This document shows positions 27,248 through 38,155 of a stretch of 64,000 nucleotides of DNA, one piece after another. A program made the translations under genes and the position numbers. Under the pieces are notes generated by a model. That model saw only the letters and a program-made list of their open reading frames with translations. It searched no databases and was not told the DNA's origin. How positions within the stretch are numbered: the stretch's first letter is position 1; each line of letters starts with the position of its first letter. The DNA comes from Gluconobacter sp. P1C6_b (GTDB taxonomy: Bacteria; Pseudomonadota; Alphaproteobacteria; Acetobacterales; Acetobacteraceae): NCBI RefSeq assembly GCF_018811945.1, contig NZ_JACRVU010000007.1, positions 70,198-134,197 of the forward strand. Reading direction: 5' to 3'.

Positions 27248-27673
27248 ATGGCCACGCACAAGATCAGGTTCCGGGTTTATTACGAAGACACCGATGCGGG
27301 CGGTATCGTCTATCACGCGCGCTATCTGGGCTTTGCCGAGCGTGCGCGGAGCGAGGCGATGCGGGATGCGGATGCGTCCGTCACCGAGCTTCTGAATGAT
27401 TTCGGACTGGTCTTTGTCGTGCGTCAGGCGGCGATCCGGTACCGCTCACCGCTCCGACTCGATGACGAGATGGAAATCGAGACGGCGCTGGAGGCCATGA
27501 CTCCGACGCGGCTGAAACTTTGTCAGACCGTCCGGAATTATTCCGGGGGTGGCGAAACGGCTACGGTTATCGATGTTGAGCTGGCCTGCCTGAATGCAGC
27601 GGACATGAAACCTGCCAAAATTCCGCCGCGGTGGCGTGATGCAGTAAGAAAACTGGAGGCAGGAGAGGTCTGA
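27248..27673 (+). CDS. ybgC: Acyl-CoA thioesterase YbgC (Tol-Pal associated)
   Basis: 141 residues. A hotdog-fold thioesterase: FRVYYEDTDAGGIVYHARYL contains the catalytic Asp in EDTDA, and the rest shows the typical LRLDDEMEIET strands. The start at 27248 is set by GGAG about seven bases upstream; the frame extends to 27218 without support. YbgC is the first gene of tol-pal clusters in many proteobacteria and associates with acyl carrier or phospholipid synthesis. Confidence 0.93.
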   Translation: MATHKIRFRVYYEDTDAGGIVYHARYLGFAERARSEAMRDADASVTELLNDFGLVFVVRQAAIRYRSPLRLDDEMEIETALEAMTPTRLKLCQTVRNYSGGGETATVIDVELACLNAADMKPAKIPPRWRDAVRKLEAGEV

Positions 27674-27750
27674 CCCACTTTCCTGTTTCGTCATGAAGTG
27701 CAATGGAGAGTCCTGACCCGCAAGGGACAGGATCTGTACAGGAGAGAACA

Positions 27751-28494
27751 GTGGATCATGAGGTAAGTTCGAGTGCGCTTGGGGCGGTCGGTGCGGCCGG
27801 TCTTTCGCCTCTGGACCTGTTCCTGCACGCCTCCATCGTTGTAAAGCTGGTGATGCTGGGTCTGCTGCTGTGCAGCGCCGGCGTATGGGCGATCATTGCG
27901 GAAAAAATCATTCTCATCCGTCGCGTCAACCGTGAAGCGACCGAGTTCGAGGACCGTTTCTGGTCGGGCGGATCGCTCGACGATCTTTACGAATCCGATG
28001 GTGCGCGTCCGACGCATCCGATGGCGGCCGTGTTCGGCGCGGCCATGGGGGAATGGCGCCGTTCCGCACGGATTGGCGGAATCGACCTGTCGCGTGGTGG
28101 CGTGCGCGAGCGCGTGGACCGCGCGATCGACATCACCATCATGCGTGAAAACGACCGCCTGACGCGCCGTCTGATCTTCCTTGCGACGATTGGCCCGGTG
28201 GCACCGTTCGTCGGTCTGTTCGGAACGGTCTGGGGCATCATGCATTCTTTCGCGTCCATCGCGCAGATGCACAACACGAACCTTTCGGTTGTGGCGCCTG
28301 GTATTTCCGAAGCCCTGTTCGCCACGGCGATCGGCCTCGTGACGGCCATTCCGGCCTATATTGCCTATAACGGTCTGAGCAATTCCTTCGAGAAGTTCGC
28401 GGATCGCATGGAAGCCTTCGGCACCGAGTTCGCGGCCATCCTGTCGCGTCAGTCCGAGGAACGTGCGGACGATACGACCGGCGGGAAGGCCTGA
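27751..28494 (+). CDS. tolQ: Tol-Pal system proton channel TolQ
   Basis: 247 residues from the GTG at 27751, which has GGAGAG upstream; an ATG at 27703 is the other choice but would add 16 polar residues. TolQ is the inner-membrane stator with TolR, powering TolA by proton flow. Three transmembrane helices are visible: about residues 24-45, a pair near 140-165 ([22 protein letters not shown]) and 175-200 ([23 protein letters not shown]). The conserved Thr and Pro residues of the pore are present. Confidence 0.95.
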   Translation: MDHEVSSSALGAVGAAGLSPLDLFLHASIVVKLVMLGLLLCSAGVWAIIAEKIILIRRVNREATEFEDRFWSGGSLDDLYESDGARPTHPMAAVFGAAMGEWRRSARIGGIDLSRGGVRERVDRAIDITIMRENDRLTRRLIFLATIGPVAPFVGLFGTVWGIMHSFASIAQMHNTNLSVVAPGISEALFATAIGLVTAIPAYIAYNGLSNSFEKFADRMEAFGTEFAAILSRQSEERADDTTGGKA

Positions 28495-28497
28495 ACC

Positions 28498-28938
28498 ATG
28501 GGAATGTCTGCGGGAGGACGGGCTGGAGGTGGCGGACGCCGTAAGCGTCGGCCCGCGTCGGAAATCAACGTCACGCCACTGGTGGACGTCATGCTGGTGC
28601 TGCTCATCATCTTCATGGTGACGGCACCGATGCTGACCAGTGGTGTCAATGTGGATCTGCCGAAGACGGATGCCAGCCCGGTCAATTCGGATTCCAAGCC
28701 GATCACTGTGTCCCTGCGGACGGATGGGTCGCTCTATCTGGGGGACCAGCAGGTGACGTCGGACCAGTTGATCGACCAGCTCAAGGCACAGTCGCAGAAT
28801 GATCCGACCCACCGTATTTTCGTCCGTGCCGATGCGCATATCGACTACGGGCAGGTGATGCAGGTTATGGGTCAGATCACGTCGGGTGGCTTCACGCATG
28901 TTGCGCTTCTCGCGCAGCAGCCCCAGAGCGGCCAGTAA
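28498..28938 (+). CDS. tolR: Tol-Pal system protein TolR
   Basis: 146 residues. A short basic N-terminus ([25 protein letters not shown]) leads into the single transmembrane helix; the Asp in LVDVMLVL is the proton-carrying residue. The periplasmic domain follows, with [13 protein letters not shown] and [15 protein letters not shown]. It starts three bases after tolQ. Confidence 0.96.
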   Translation: MGMSAGGRAGGGGRRKRRPASEINVTPLVDVMLVLLIIFMVTAPMLTSGVNVDLPKTDASPVNSDSKPITVSLRTDGSLYLGDQQVTSDQLIDQLKAQSQNDPTHRIFVRADAHIDYGQVMQVMGQITSGGFTHVALLAQQPQSGQ

Positions 28939-28950
28939 GAGGCCGCTGTC

Positions 28951-29946
28951 GTGGTGCGTCCACGCCGCTCTGATAACAGGCGCTTTCGTCATGCGCTTTA
29001 CGGATCAGCCGCCATTCATCTGGGGCTGATCGCGTATCTGCTTGTGCAGATTCCTCCCGAAAAACCGCCCGAGCCACCGGAGCCCCCCACGGTTCAGATG
29101 GAATTCGAGCAGGCAGGACCGCCGACCCACCCGGTCAAGGGCGATCATCCGGCACCTGCACCCGCTCCGGCGCCCGCACCGGTGAAGAACGAGGCACCTC
29201 CCGCCCCGACGCCGCCCCTGAAGGCGCCGACGGAAGAGCCGCCTCCGCCACCACCACCGCCTCAGCCCGTGCCGCCTCCGCCGGAGACGCCGCCGCAGAA
29301 GCTGCCGGACATCAAGCTGCCGCCGAAGATGACGGATGAGTCGCCCGAGCCTGTGCCGGCCTCGCCGCCCAAGCCGTCACCGCCGTCGAAATCGACGATG
29401 GTCGCGCCGCCAAGCCCGCAGACGCAGAAGGCCGACAAGCTGCCGGATATGCCGAAATTTTCGCATATGACGCAGCCGAATGCGGCGAAGAAAACCGAAG
29501 CGGACAGTCATTCGCTGCTGGCGACGCTGGATAATTTCCGGGCGGACCAGAAGCAGACTCACGCGCCGACCGCGAAGGCCAATCCGCCGCAGGGTGGTGC
29601 GCCGAACGGAGGCGGTGTGCCGAATGGTGACATCACGAAGTCGCTGTCCATGGCGGATCAGAAGGCCATCGGTGGCTCCGTGCGCCGCTGCTACACCGAA
29701 GATACCGAAGCGCGGAACTATGCGAGCTTTGTCGCGCATATGGTCGTGACCGTTGATGCGACCGGCGAGGCCCGGATTGTCAAATTTGCGCCTGAAACGG
29801 CTGCGAAGATGGCCGCAGATCCCTCTTACCGCGTTCTGGCGGAGCGGGCGCGGGATGCTGTGCTGAGCCCCACCTGTGCCCATCTGCCCATTCCCTCCAA
29901 GATGCTTGGTCAGACGCATGAGCTGCGTTTTGTCTTCAGGCCGTAA
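28951..29946 (+). CDS. tolA: Tol-Pal system protein TolA (TonB-like C-terminus)
   Basis: 331 residues. The start is GTG at 28951. A transmembrane helix near residues 16-35 anchors it in the inner membrane, followed by a Pro-rich stalk (repeats of PPPPPP and PAPAPAP, residues 35-150) in place of the long Ala-rich helix of the enteric protein. The C-terminal domain (about residues 235-331) carries the ADQKAIGGSVRRCYTED and AIVKFAPETAAKMAAD-like strands of TolA domain III that reaches TolB/Pal. Its strong Pro bias makes the length of the stalk unusual, as is common in alphaproteobacteria. Confidence 0.9.
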   Translation: MVRPRRSDNRRFRHALYGSAAIHLGLIAYLLVQIPPEKPPEPPEPPTVQMEFEQAGPPTHPVKGDHPAPAPAPAPAPVKNEAPPAPTPPLKAPTEEPPPPPPPPQPVPPPPETPPQKLPDIKLPPKMTDESPEPVPASPPKPSPPSKSTMVAPPSPQTQKADKLPDMPKFSHMTQPNAAKKTEADSHSLLATLDNFRADQKQTHAPTAKANPPQGGAPNGGGVPNGDITKSLSMADQKAIGGSVRRCYTEDTEARNYASFVAHMVVTVDATGEARIVKFAPETAAKMAADPSYRVLAERARDAVLSPTCAHLPIPSKMLGQTHELRFVFRP

Positions 29947-29962
29947 TCCACGAGGAAGTCTC

Positions 29963-31324
29963 ATGTCCTTCATTCCCGATACCGAAGCCGAGGCCCTGAG
30001 CGCGCTGTTCTCGCGCCGCTCCGTTCTGGGAGCGACCGCCGCGGGCGGTCTCCTGGCGACGCCTCTGGCGGCTTTTGCCCAGTCAGGGGCGGCCTCCGGC
30101 CCTGGCGAAGCGGAAATTACCGTCGATCAGGCCCGTCAGGAGCCGATCCCCATTGTCATCCCGAATTTTGGTGCGGGACTGGGTGAGCAGATTTCCGGCG
30201 TGATTACATCCGATCTGAACGGAACCGGCCTGTTCAAGGTCATGAGCGGCAGTGTGCCTCCCGGCTCCACGCCGGATTTCAGCGCGCTCAAGGCCCAGGG
30301 CGCCCGTGCGGCCGTGGCCGGTCAGGCCGTTGGTGCGGGGAGTGTGCGCGTCGAGATGCGTCTGTGGGACGTGCTCTCCGGGCAGCAGCTTCAGGGTACA
30401 GCCTATACGGCGTCCAACAGCAACTGGCGGCGGATCGCGCATATCATTGCTGACGTGATCTATGAGCGGATGCTGGGCGAGAAGGGCTATTTCGACACCC
30501 GCATCGCCTATATCGCCCGAACCGGCCCGCGCCATCACCAGATTACCCGTCTGGCTCTGATGGATCAGGATGGTGCGAACGAGCGCATGCTGACGGGGGG
30601 CGAGTGGCTGACGCTGACGCCGCGTTTCAACCCGGTGCGTGACCAGATCGCGTTCATGTCCTACGCCAACAACCGCCCGCGCGTATATCTGTTCGATCTG
30701 GCGTCTGGCCGTCAGCAGATTCTGGGCGAGTTCGCAGGCATTTCCTTTGCTCCGCGCTTCTCGCCGACGGGTGGATCGGTCGTGCTGTCCGCCACGCGCG
30801 GCGGCGGGTCTGACATCTTTGTTGTCGATCTGGCGTCCCGTGCGAAGCGACAGATCACCAATTCCAATGGCGCGATCGACACCAGCCCGTGCTTCAGCCC
30901 GGATGGCAGCCAGATTGTGTTTAACTCGGATCGTGGTGGCAGCCCGCAGCTCTATATCATGAGTGCGTCCGGCGGAGCGGCGAAGCGGATTTCCTATGGT
31001 AGTGGCCAGTATGGTTCGCCGGTCTGGTCCCCGCGTGGAGACCTGATCGCCTTTACCCGGATTGGCAGCGGCGGGTTCTCGCTTGGTGTCATGAATCCGG
31101 ACGGTACGGGCGAGCGTATCCTGACGCAGGGCTTCACGGTTGATGGGGCCACGTTCTGTCCCAATGGCCGTGTGCTGGCGTTCTGCCGCCAGAGCGCGTC
31201 CGGTGCGGGCGGTGCGGGCTTCGCGTCCGGTATTGGTACGATCGATATCACGGGCTTCAACGAGCGTCCGATCCGGATCTCGACGGGTGCGTCCGACCCG
31301 GCCTGGTCTCCGCGGAACAGCTGA
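29963..31324 (+). CDS. tolB: Tol-Pal system beta-propeller protein TolB
   Basis: 453 residues. I start at the ATG at 29963, with GAGGAA upstream, rather than the longer frame. The N-terminus is unusual: SRRSVLGATAAGG is a twin-arginine pattern (R18-R19) with cleavage likely about residue 39 (AFA/QS), so export may go through Tat rather than Sec. The N-terminal domain (residues 45-170, TSDLNGTGLFKVM) is followed by the six-bladed propeller with DxNxxxL-like repeats such as SPDGSQIVFNSDRGG and SPRGDLIAFTRI. TolB bridges Pal and TolA in the periplasm. Two stacked hairpins lie beyond the stop. Confidence 0.94.
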   Translation: MSFIPDTEAEALSALFSRRSVLGATAAGGLLATPLAAFAQSGAASGPGEAEITVDQARQEPIPIVIPNFGAGLGEQISGVITSDLNGTGLFKVMSGSVPPGSTPDFSALKAQGARAAVAGQAVGAGSVRVEMRLWDVLSGQQLQGTAYTASNSNWRRIAHIIADVIYERMLGEKGYFDTRIAYIARTGPRHHQITRLALMDQDGANERMLTGGEWLTLTPRFNPVRDQIAFMSYANNRPRVYLFDLASGRQQILGEFAGISFAPRFSPTGGSVVLSATRGGGSDIFVVDLASRAKRQITNSNGAIDTSPCFSPDGSQIVFNSDRGGSPQLYIMSASGGAAKRISYGSGQYGSPVWSPRGDLIAFTRIGSGGFSLGVMNPDGTGERILTQGFTVDGATFCPNGRVLAFCRQSASGAGGAGFASGIGTIDITGFNERPIRISTGASDPAWSPRNS

Positions 31325-31333
31325 GGTCAGGCT

Positions 31334-31384
31334 CCGCGCTTTCGGTTGGAAAGCGCGGATTTTCAGGGGTGAAAAACCCCGTTT
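31334..31384 (+). terminator. Two tandem intrinsic terminators after tolB
   Basis: Hairpin 1: CCGCGCTTT (31334-31342), a 7-base loop and AAAGCGCGG (31350-31358), then ATTTT. Hairpin 2: GGGGT (31366-31370), GAAAA and ACCCC (31376-31380), then GTTTT. They should separate the tolQRAB unit from pal. Confidence 0.8.
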
Positions 31385-31811
31385 TCCAGAGTCCCATTGC
31401 TGCGTTGATTCGGTCTGTGGCCGTCAGGGCCATGTAGACCGGCTCTCGATGCTACGCCTGCAACGCTGAGCTGCTACGCGGGCAGCGCATGTATTCAAAC
31501 TGCAAAACTGCAATGGTGAGACGAATATGGCGGAATTCTGCCATATTTGTCATAGCTTGTGTGACATTTCTGCCGAGTTTTGTGGTTCCGAAACTGAATC
31601 GAACTTTCCGGCCTCAACCCGCGTTAAGACGACACTTGACCCATGATTTGAGTCATGAGTATGGGCGCTTATGGCCACTGGTTTTCAGGCGCGGCAGACA
31701 GGGATCGAAACCGATTCCTGCTTGTTCCGGTCTGGAAAGAAGTGGTCCGGGATAACGCGGCATTTTCCGCATTCGGTTCCAGATGTGGGGCCGTTCTCAG
31801 GATTGAGACAC
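31385..31811. other. 427-base gene-poor leader of pal
   Basis: No supported gene. A 24-base near-perfect palindrome occurs at 31524-31547. A possible promoter reads TTGACC (31637-31642), an 18-base spacer, then TATGGG, so a leader of some 140 bases precedes the pal ATG. Short repeats ACTGCAAA/ACTGCAAT lie near 31500. The length of this region is unusual for the otherwise packed tol-pal cluster. Confidence 0.55.
31524..31547. promoter_or_regulatory. Interrupted palindrome upstream of pal (candidate operator)
   Basis: AATATGGC (31524-31531) and GCCATATT (31540-31547) are perfect reverse complements around an 8-base centre that itself holds GAATTC. Twenty-two of 24 bases are symmetrical. Its size and symmetry fit a dimeric repressor or activator site; the cognate protein is unknown. 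Confidence 0.45.
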
Positions 31812-32291
31812 ATGAAGTTCAAGGTATTTGGCGCGCTTGGTCTGGCGCTTGTTCTCGCAGCCTGTTCCAACGGCAACACCAACAAGGGTGACAGCACCGG
31901 CGCTGGCGCCGTCGCTCAGGAAGCCGGCCCGACGCCCGGTAGCGAAGCCGATCTGGTCGCCAATGTCGGCGATCGCGTCTTCTATGAGCTGAACCAGTCC
32001 CAGCTTTCTGAAGAAGCCCGCGCAACGCTGGACAAGCAGGTTGCCTGGCTCGCCAAGTACCCGCAGGTCAGCATCCAGGTTGCTGGCAACTGCGATGACC
32101 GCGGCACGGAAGAGTACAACATTGCTCTCGGCCAGCGTCGTGCAAATGCAGCCCGTGACTATCTGGTCGCCAAGGGCGTGAGCGCTTCGCGCATCACCAC
32201 GATCTCCTACGGCAAGGACCGTCCGACCGCCGATGGCGATGACGAGCAGTCCTGGGCCCAGAACCGTAACGCCATCACGTCTGTTCGCTGA
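31812..32291 (+). CDS. pal: Peptidoglycan-associated lipoprotein Pal
   Basis: 159 residues. The lipoprotein signal is MKFKVFGALGLALVLAAC with the lipid-bearing Cys at residue 18, so the mature protein hangs from the outer membrane. The OmpA-like domain (about residues 55-159) binds peptidoglycan: QVAGNCDDRGTEEYNIALG and QRRANAARDYL. One usual His of the family motif (EGHCDERG) is Asn here. I start at 31812 rather than the longer frame, as the lipobox demands it. A strong terminator follows the stop. Confidence 0.96.
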   Translation: MKFKVFGALGLALVLAACSNGNTNKGDSTGAGAVAQEAGPTPGSEADLVANVGDRVFYELNQSQLSEEARATLDKQVAWLAKYPQVSIQVAGNCDDRGTEEYNIALGQRRANAARDYLVAKGVSASRITTISYGKDRPTADGDDEQSWAQNRNAITSVR

Positions 32292-32327
32292 ACCGACGTT
32301 TCAGGCCTGACGGACTGGGATGATGAG

Positions 32328-32355
32328 CGGCCGGGGGATTATCCCCCGGCCGTTT
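32328..32355 (+). terminator. Intrinsic terminator after pal
   Basis: CGGCCGGGGGAT and a matching CCCCCGGCCG around a short loop (32328-32352), then TTTCTGTTTT. A strong GC stem with an interrupted T tract, 36 bases after the pal stop; it insulates cpoB. Confidence 0.85.
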
Positions 32356-32434
32356 CTGTTTTATGACTGGGCCATGTCGCACGCGAGACCTGCCTGCGTG
32401 CCCGTGACCGTGAGTTTGTCTCAGGAGATCCGTT

Positions 32435-33301
32435 ATGGTGCTGTCCCGTTCCCTGCGTGCCGTCTTTCTGGGCACGGCTCTTTCCGTCCTGTTGCCCGTC
32501 GTCCCGGCGCTGGCTCAGGATGCCCCTGACAGCGGGGAAATTTCTTCACGCGAAGCCATTGCCCTGCAGGACCAGATCGCATCTCTGCGGCAGCAGCTCT
32601 CTCAGGTTCAGAACGGTGGGGGTCTCGCTGCGCCAAGCACGACGGCGGCTCCGCAGGTTTCGGCCGCAGACGGCAATCTGACGGCGCAGCTTCTTGAGCG
32701 TGTTTCGGCTCTGGAAGAACAGAACCGCCAGATGCGGGGCGAGCTGGATCAGCTCAGCAATTCCGTCCGGGACAATCAGGCCAGCGTGTCCAAACAGATT
32801 TCGGACATGCAGTTCTCGTCCCAGAATGGCGGTGGATCATCGGGCCCGGTTCCTGCCAAGGCCGCCACTGAGGAAAAGGCATCTGCCCCTGCTGCAGAGG
32901 ACGCCGAGCAGCCGAAGACGGCTCTGGATGCCCTGAAGGCCGGAAACGCCTCCCTGCATTCGGGCAATTACACGGATGCGGAAAGCAATGCCCGTTTCGC
33001 CATCAAGACGGCGCATAGTGTGCCCGGCAAGATGGATGCACAGTTCCTGCTGGCCCAGTCTCTGGCCGGGCAGAAGCAGTACCGTCAGTCCGCCGTTGCC
33101 TATTACGACGCCTATACCAAGGCGCCCAAGTCCCTGAAGGCTCAGGACTCCCTGCTTGGTGTGGCGGCTTCGATGCTGGCGCTCGGGGACAAGGGATCGG
33201 CCTGTCAGGCGCTGGATAAGCTCAAAGCCGAGTTCCCTGCACCCGCGCCGCGTGTGAAGACGGCCGAGACGACGTTCCGGAGCCGCGCCGCCTGTCACTG
33301 A
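32435..33301 (+). CDS. cpoB: Cell division coordinator CpoB (YbgF, Tol-Pal system)
   Basis: 288 residues. Signal peptide with cut at ALA (about residue 27), then a coiled-coil trimerisation segment ([18 protein letters not shown] and a second heptad stretch [22 protein letters not shown]) and, after a Ser/Gly/Ala-rich linker, C-terminal TPR repeats ([42 protein letters not shown]). CpoB couples peptidoglycan synthesis to outer-membrane constriction and binds TolA. Standard place after pal. The next gene begins 24 bases downstream. Confidence 0.93.
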   Translation: MVLSRSLRAVFLGTALSVLLPVVPALAQDAPDSGEISSREAIALQDQIASLRQQLSQVQNGGGLAAPSTTAAPQVSAADGNLTAQLLERVSALEEQNRQMRGELDQLSNSVRDNQASVSKQISDMQFSSQNGGGSSGPVPAKAATEEKASAPAAEDAEQPKTALDALKAGNASLHSGNYTDAESNARFAIKTAHSVPGKMDAQFLLAQSLAGQKQYRQSAVAYYDAYTKAPKSLKAQDSLLGVAASMLALGDKGSACQALDKLKAEFPAPAPRVKTAETTFRSRAACH

Positions 33302-33324
33302 GCGATGTCTTTCTGAGTTCGGGG

Positions 33325-34557
33325 ATGGAGCCTCCGGTTGGGGAGCAGGAATTTGCCGACCGGATGGCCAGGCTTGGTCCGTGGCCACCCGATGTTGACG
33401 ACGCACCGGTCGGGCTGGCTGTCTCGGGGGGCGCCGATTCCATGGCGCTCGCGTTTCTGGCCCGGCGCTGGCGGCGGAATGTTGTGGCGTTCGTCGTGGA
33501 TCATGCCTTGCGCCCTGAGTCTGCTGCCGAAGCGCAGCTGACGGTTCGCCGTCTTGCCGGGATGAACGTGAAGGCCCGGCTTCTGACGCTTGCACCGTTT
33601 CCGAAAGGCCGGATGCAGGAGCGCGCACGTCAGGCCCGGTTCGAGGCTCTTGAGGCGGCCTGTGTTGCGGAAGGCTGTCTGGATCTTCTGGTTGCGCATC
33701 ATGCAGGCGATCAGGACGAGACGGTGTGGATGCGGCATCTGCGGGCGAGCGGCCCGCTGGGGCTGAGCGGCATCCAGCCTGTTTCCGTTCGCGGGCGTAT
33801 CCGGCTGGTTCGGCCGCTTCTTGCATTCTCCACAGCGCGTCTGCGCCTGACTTTGCAAGCGGAAAATCTGCTCTGGATTGAGGATCCGTCGAACGCCAAC
33901 CGGCGTTTCGAGCGGGTTCGTCTGCGGCAGGATCTGACGTTGGAGCAGAGACAGGAAGCCCGCGTTCTGCAGCAGATAGCCCTGCAGGAGCGTCAGCGCC
34001 TTGAGGCGGTACTGGGGGGACAGCTTGGTCGCCACGCCGTTTGGTATCCTCAGGGCTGGGCTTTCCTCGGGCGGGAAGGGATAAACGAGGAGACCCTGGC
34101 AGTTCTGATCCGGCTGGTTTCGGGAAGTGCCTATCGTCCGGCGCGTGAGGCTGTGCAGACCCTGATGAAACAGGGCTATGGAACGCTGTCAGGGGTTCAG
34201 GTCCAGCCGGCGGGGCGGTTTGGGGACGGGATCATTCTGATGCGGGAGGAAAGGGCGCTTGGTCCGTTCGTGCCCGCGAAGGCTGGAGCGGTCTGGGATG
34301 GACGCTGGCGCCTTCTGACTCCCGATGTTCCACAGGGAAGCCTGATCGGGCCTCTGGGGGATGCAGTTCATACGATGGATCTGCGCAGGCTGGGCGTGCC
34401 CTATGCGGCTGCCCGATGCCTGCCGGGGATCTGGCATGAGGGGCAATTGGTTTTGTGGCCGCGTCTGGGAACTGCTTTCGGCGAAATGGCCGCTGAAGTT
34501 GACTTTTCCTGGTCGGTTGGCGTGCCTGCGACCGGGGAAAATCATTTCCGGACGTAA
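33325..34557 (+). CDS. tilS: tRNA(Ile)-lysidine synthetase TilS
   Basis: 410 residues. TilS adds lysine to C34 of tRNA-Ile2 so it reads AUA. The PP-loop motif SGGADSMAL is at about residue 34, and [10 protein letters not shown] with an HHAGDQDET segment are the other family hallmarks. The C-terminal region is poorly conserved, as usual in alphaproteobacteria. The ATG at 33325 is the first in frame. It sits between cpoB and ftsH, the common tilS-ftsH arrangement, followed by a hairpin at 34569-34589. Confidence 0.93.
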   Translation: MEPPVGEQEFADRMARLGPWPPDVDDAPVGLAVSGGADSMALAFLARRWRRNVVAFVVDHALRPESAAEAQLTVRRLAGMNVKARLLTLAPFPKGRMQERARQARFEALEAACVAEGCLDLLVAHHAGDQDETVWMRHLRASGPLGLSGIQPVSVRGRIRLVRPLLAFSTARLRLTLQAENLLWIEDPSNANRRFERVRLRQDLTLEQRQEARVLQQIALQERQRLEAVLGGQLGRHAVWYPQGWAFLGREGINEETLAVLIRLVSGSAYRPAREAVQTLMKQGYGTLSGVQVQPAGRFGDGIILMREERALGPFVPAKAGAVWDGRWRLLTPDVPQGSLIGPLGDAVHTMDLRRLGVPYAAARCLPGIWHEGQLVLWPRLGTAFGEMAAEVDFSWSVGVPATGENHFRT

Positions 34558-34568
34558 AAAGAGCTTCA

Positions 34569-34589
34569 AAAACGCAAGAAATGCGTTTT
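34569..34589 (+). terminator. Weak hairpin between tilS and ftsH
   Basis: AAAACGCA, a 5-base AGAAA loop and TGCGTTTT are perfect inverted repeats; the 3' arm supplies the T tract. It could be a weak terminator or attenuator ahead of ftsH, whose ATG is 140 bases further on. Confidence 0.55.
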
Positions 34590-34728
34590 CCTGCCCCCGA
34601 TGGGGTAGGATCGTGGACGCGGAGGCTTATGTTATGAAGTCAACGCAGAATGTGACCGGTCGGCCAGTTGTGACGGGGGTTCCCGGACCGCATCTGACGG
34701 AACAGTCTGAAGGACGACAGAGAGCGAG

Positions 34729-36633
<1,905 letters not shown>

Positions 36634-36656
36634 TCAGGCAGCCAATCGCACCAACG

Positions 36657-36695
36657 GGCGCGTCATCGGGAGCTTTCCCGATGCCGCGCCTTTTT
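36657..36695 (+). terminator. Intrinsic terminator after ftsH
   Basis: A long stem, GGCGCG with an inner ATCGGG/CCCGAT pair and CGCGCC (36657-36690), is followed by TTTTT (36691-36695). Confidence 0.87.
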
Positions 36696-36726
36696 CATTT
36701 CTGGCAGACAGGCAGGATTCTTCATT

Positions 36727-38085
36727 ATGGCCACCAAAAGGTCTCTGTTCGGTACTGATGGCATCCGGGGAACGGCCAATACCGCGCCCATGACGGTCGA
36801 GATCGCACAGAGGCTGGGGCAGGCGGCCGGTCTGTATTTCATGCGCAGTCAGAACCGCCGGCACAGCGTCGTGCTCGGCAAGGATACGCGCCTTTCGGGC
36901 TATATGCTGGAATGTGCCCTGGTTGCGGGTTTTCTGTCGGCCGGGATGGACGTCATTCTGGTCGGACCGCTGCCCACGCCTGCCATTGCCATGCTGACGC
37001 GCTCCCTCCGGGCCGATCTGGGTGTGATGGTCTCGGCATCGCATAACCCCTTTACCGACAACGGCATCAAACTGTTCGGACCGGACGGTTTCAAGCTTTC
37101 TGACGAGGTGGAAGGCGAGATCGAGGATCTGATGTCGCAGGATCTGTCCGCGCGGTTGGCGTCACCGGCGCAGATTGGTCGGGCGTCACGTCTGACGGAT
37201 GCGGCCGGGCGCTATATCGAGAATGCGAAGGCCTCTTTTCCGCGTGGCCTGCGTCTGGACGGCCTGAAGATTGTCATCGACTGCGCCAATGGCTCGGCCT
37301 ATCGCGTGGCGCCTACGGCGTTGTGGGAGCTTGGTGCGGAAGTCATCAAGATCGGCTGCTCGCCTGATGGGCTGAACATCAATGACGGCGTTGGATCAAC
37401 GCATCCTGAAACGCTGTGCGCTGCCGTCAGGGAGCATGGGGCGGATTTCGGTATTGCGCTGGATGGTGATGCGGACCGTGTCCTGATTGCGGATGAGAAC
37501 GGTAATCTTGTGGATGGGGACCAGATTATCGGCCTGATCGCAGCCTTCTGGAAGCAGCATGACCGGTTGCGGGGAAATACGGTGGTGACGACCGTCATGT
37601 CCAATATGGGGCTGGAAAAGGCGCTGGCAGAGAATGGTCTCGAACTTCAGCGTACGGCGGTTGGTGATCGTTATGTTGTCGAGCGGATGCGGGAAATCGG
37701 GGCCAATCTGGGCGGCGAGCAGTCCGGTCACATGGTCCTGTCGGACTATGCTACCACCGGCGATGGTCTGATTGCTGCGCTGCAGGTTCTTGCTGTGTCG
37801 GTCGAGACCAAGCGGCCGGCCAGCGAGATCTGTCGCTTCTTCACGCCCTATCCGCAGCTTCTGAAAAATGTCCGTTATTCAGGGACCAGCCCGATGAGCA
37901 GCCCTGATCTCGCAGCGGCAAAGGCCTGGGCAGATGAGCGGTTGGCCGGAAGTGGCCGTCTTGTCCTGCGGGCAAGCGGGACTGAACCGCTGATCCGTGT
38001 CATGGTCGAGGCGCAGGATGAGGCGCTGGTGCATGAGGTTGTGGACCATGTCTGTGATGTCATCCGCGCGATTGCGCACGCCTGA
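36727..38085 (+). CDS. glmM: Phosphoglucosamine mutase GlmM
   Basis: 452 residues. GlmM converts glucosamine-6-phosphate to glucosamine-1-phosphate for peptidoglycan and LPS precursors. The phosphoserine site is VSASHNP with Ser105 as the acceptor; [12 protein letters not shown] is the metal-binding loop, GEQSGH the sugar-binding loop, and [15 protein letters not shown] the C-terminal phosphate-binding loop. GTDGIRG at residues 9-15 is the N-terminal family motif. Upstream the ftsH terminator makes a separate promoter likely. Confidence 0.97.
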   Translation: MATKRSLFGTDGIRGTANTAPMTVEIAQRLGQAAGLYFMRSQNRRHSVVLGKDTRLSGYMLECALVAGFLSAGMDVILVGPLPTPAIAMLTRSLRADLGVMVSASHNPFTDNGIKLFGPDGFKLSDEVEGEIEDLMSQDLSARLASPAQIGRASRLTDAAGRYIENAKASFPRGLRLDGLKIVIDCANGSAYRVAPTALWELGAEVIKIGCSPDGLNINDGVGSTHPETLCAAVREHGADFGIALDGDADRVLIADENGNLVDGDQIIGLIAAFWKQHDRLRGNTVVTTVMSNMGLEKALAENGLELQRTAVGDRYVVERMREIGANLGGEQSGHMVLSDYATTGDGLIAALQVLAVSVETKRPASEICRFFTPYPQLLKNVRYSGTSPMSSPDLAAAKAWADERLAGSGRLVLRASGTEPLIRVMVEAQDEALVHEVVDHVCDVIRAIAHA

Positions 38086-38115
38086 TTCTGGCAGATTGAC
38101 TGTAAAAAGTGGGAA

Positions 38116-38133
38116 CCTGCCGTGAGCGGCAGG
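38116..38133. terminator. Hairpin between convergent glmM and ctrA
   Basis: CCTGCCG and CGGCAGG around GTGAG-like loop bases form a 7-bp stem between the two stops. On the minus strand a loose TTCCCACTTTTTAC tail follows, so it may weakly end ctrA transcription; no T tract follows on the plus strand. Confidence 0.45.
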
Positions 38134-38155
38134 GGCGCCTGATCTCGAGGGGCGG

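Noticed and set aside
31489-31755. 88-codon open frame in the pal leader
   Set aside because: No ribosome site, a basic and Pro-rich tail, and it runs over the palindrome and putative promoter; more likely non-coding.
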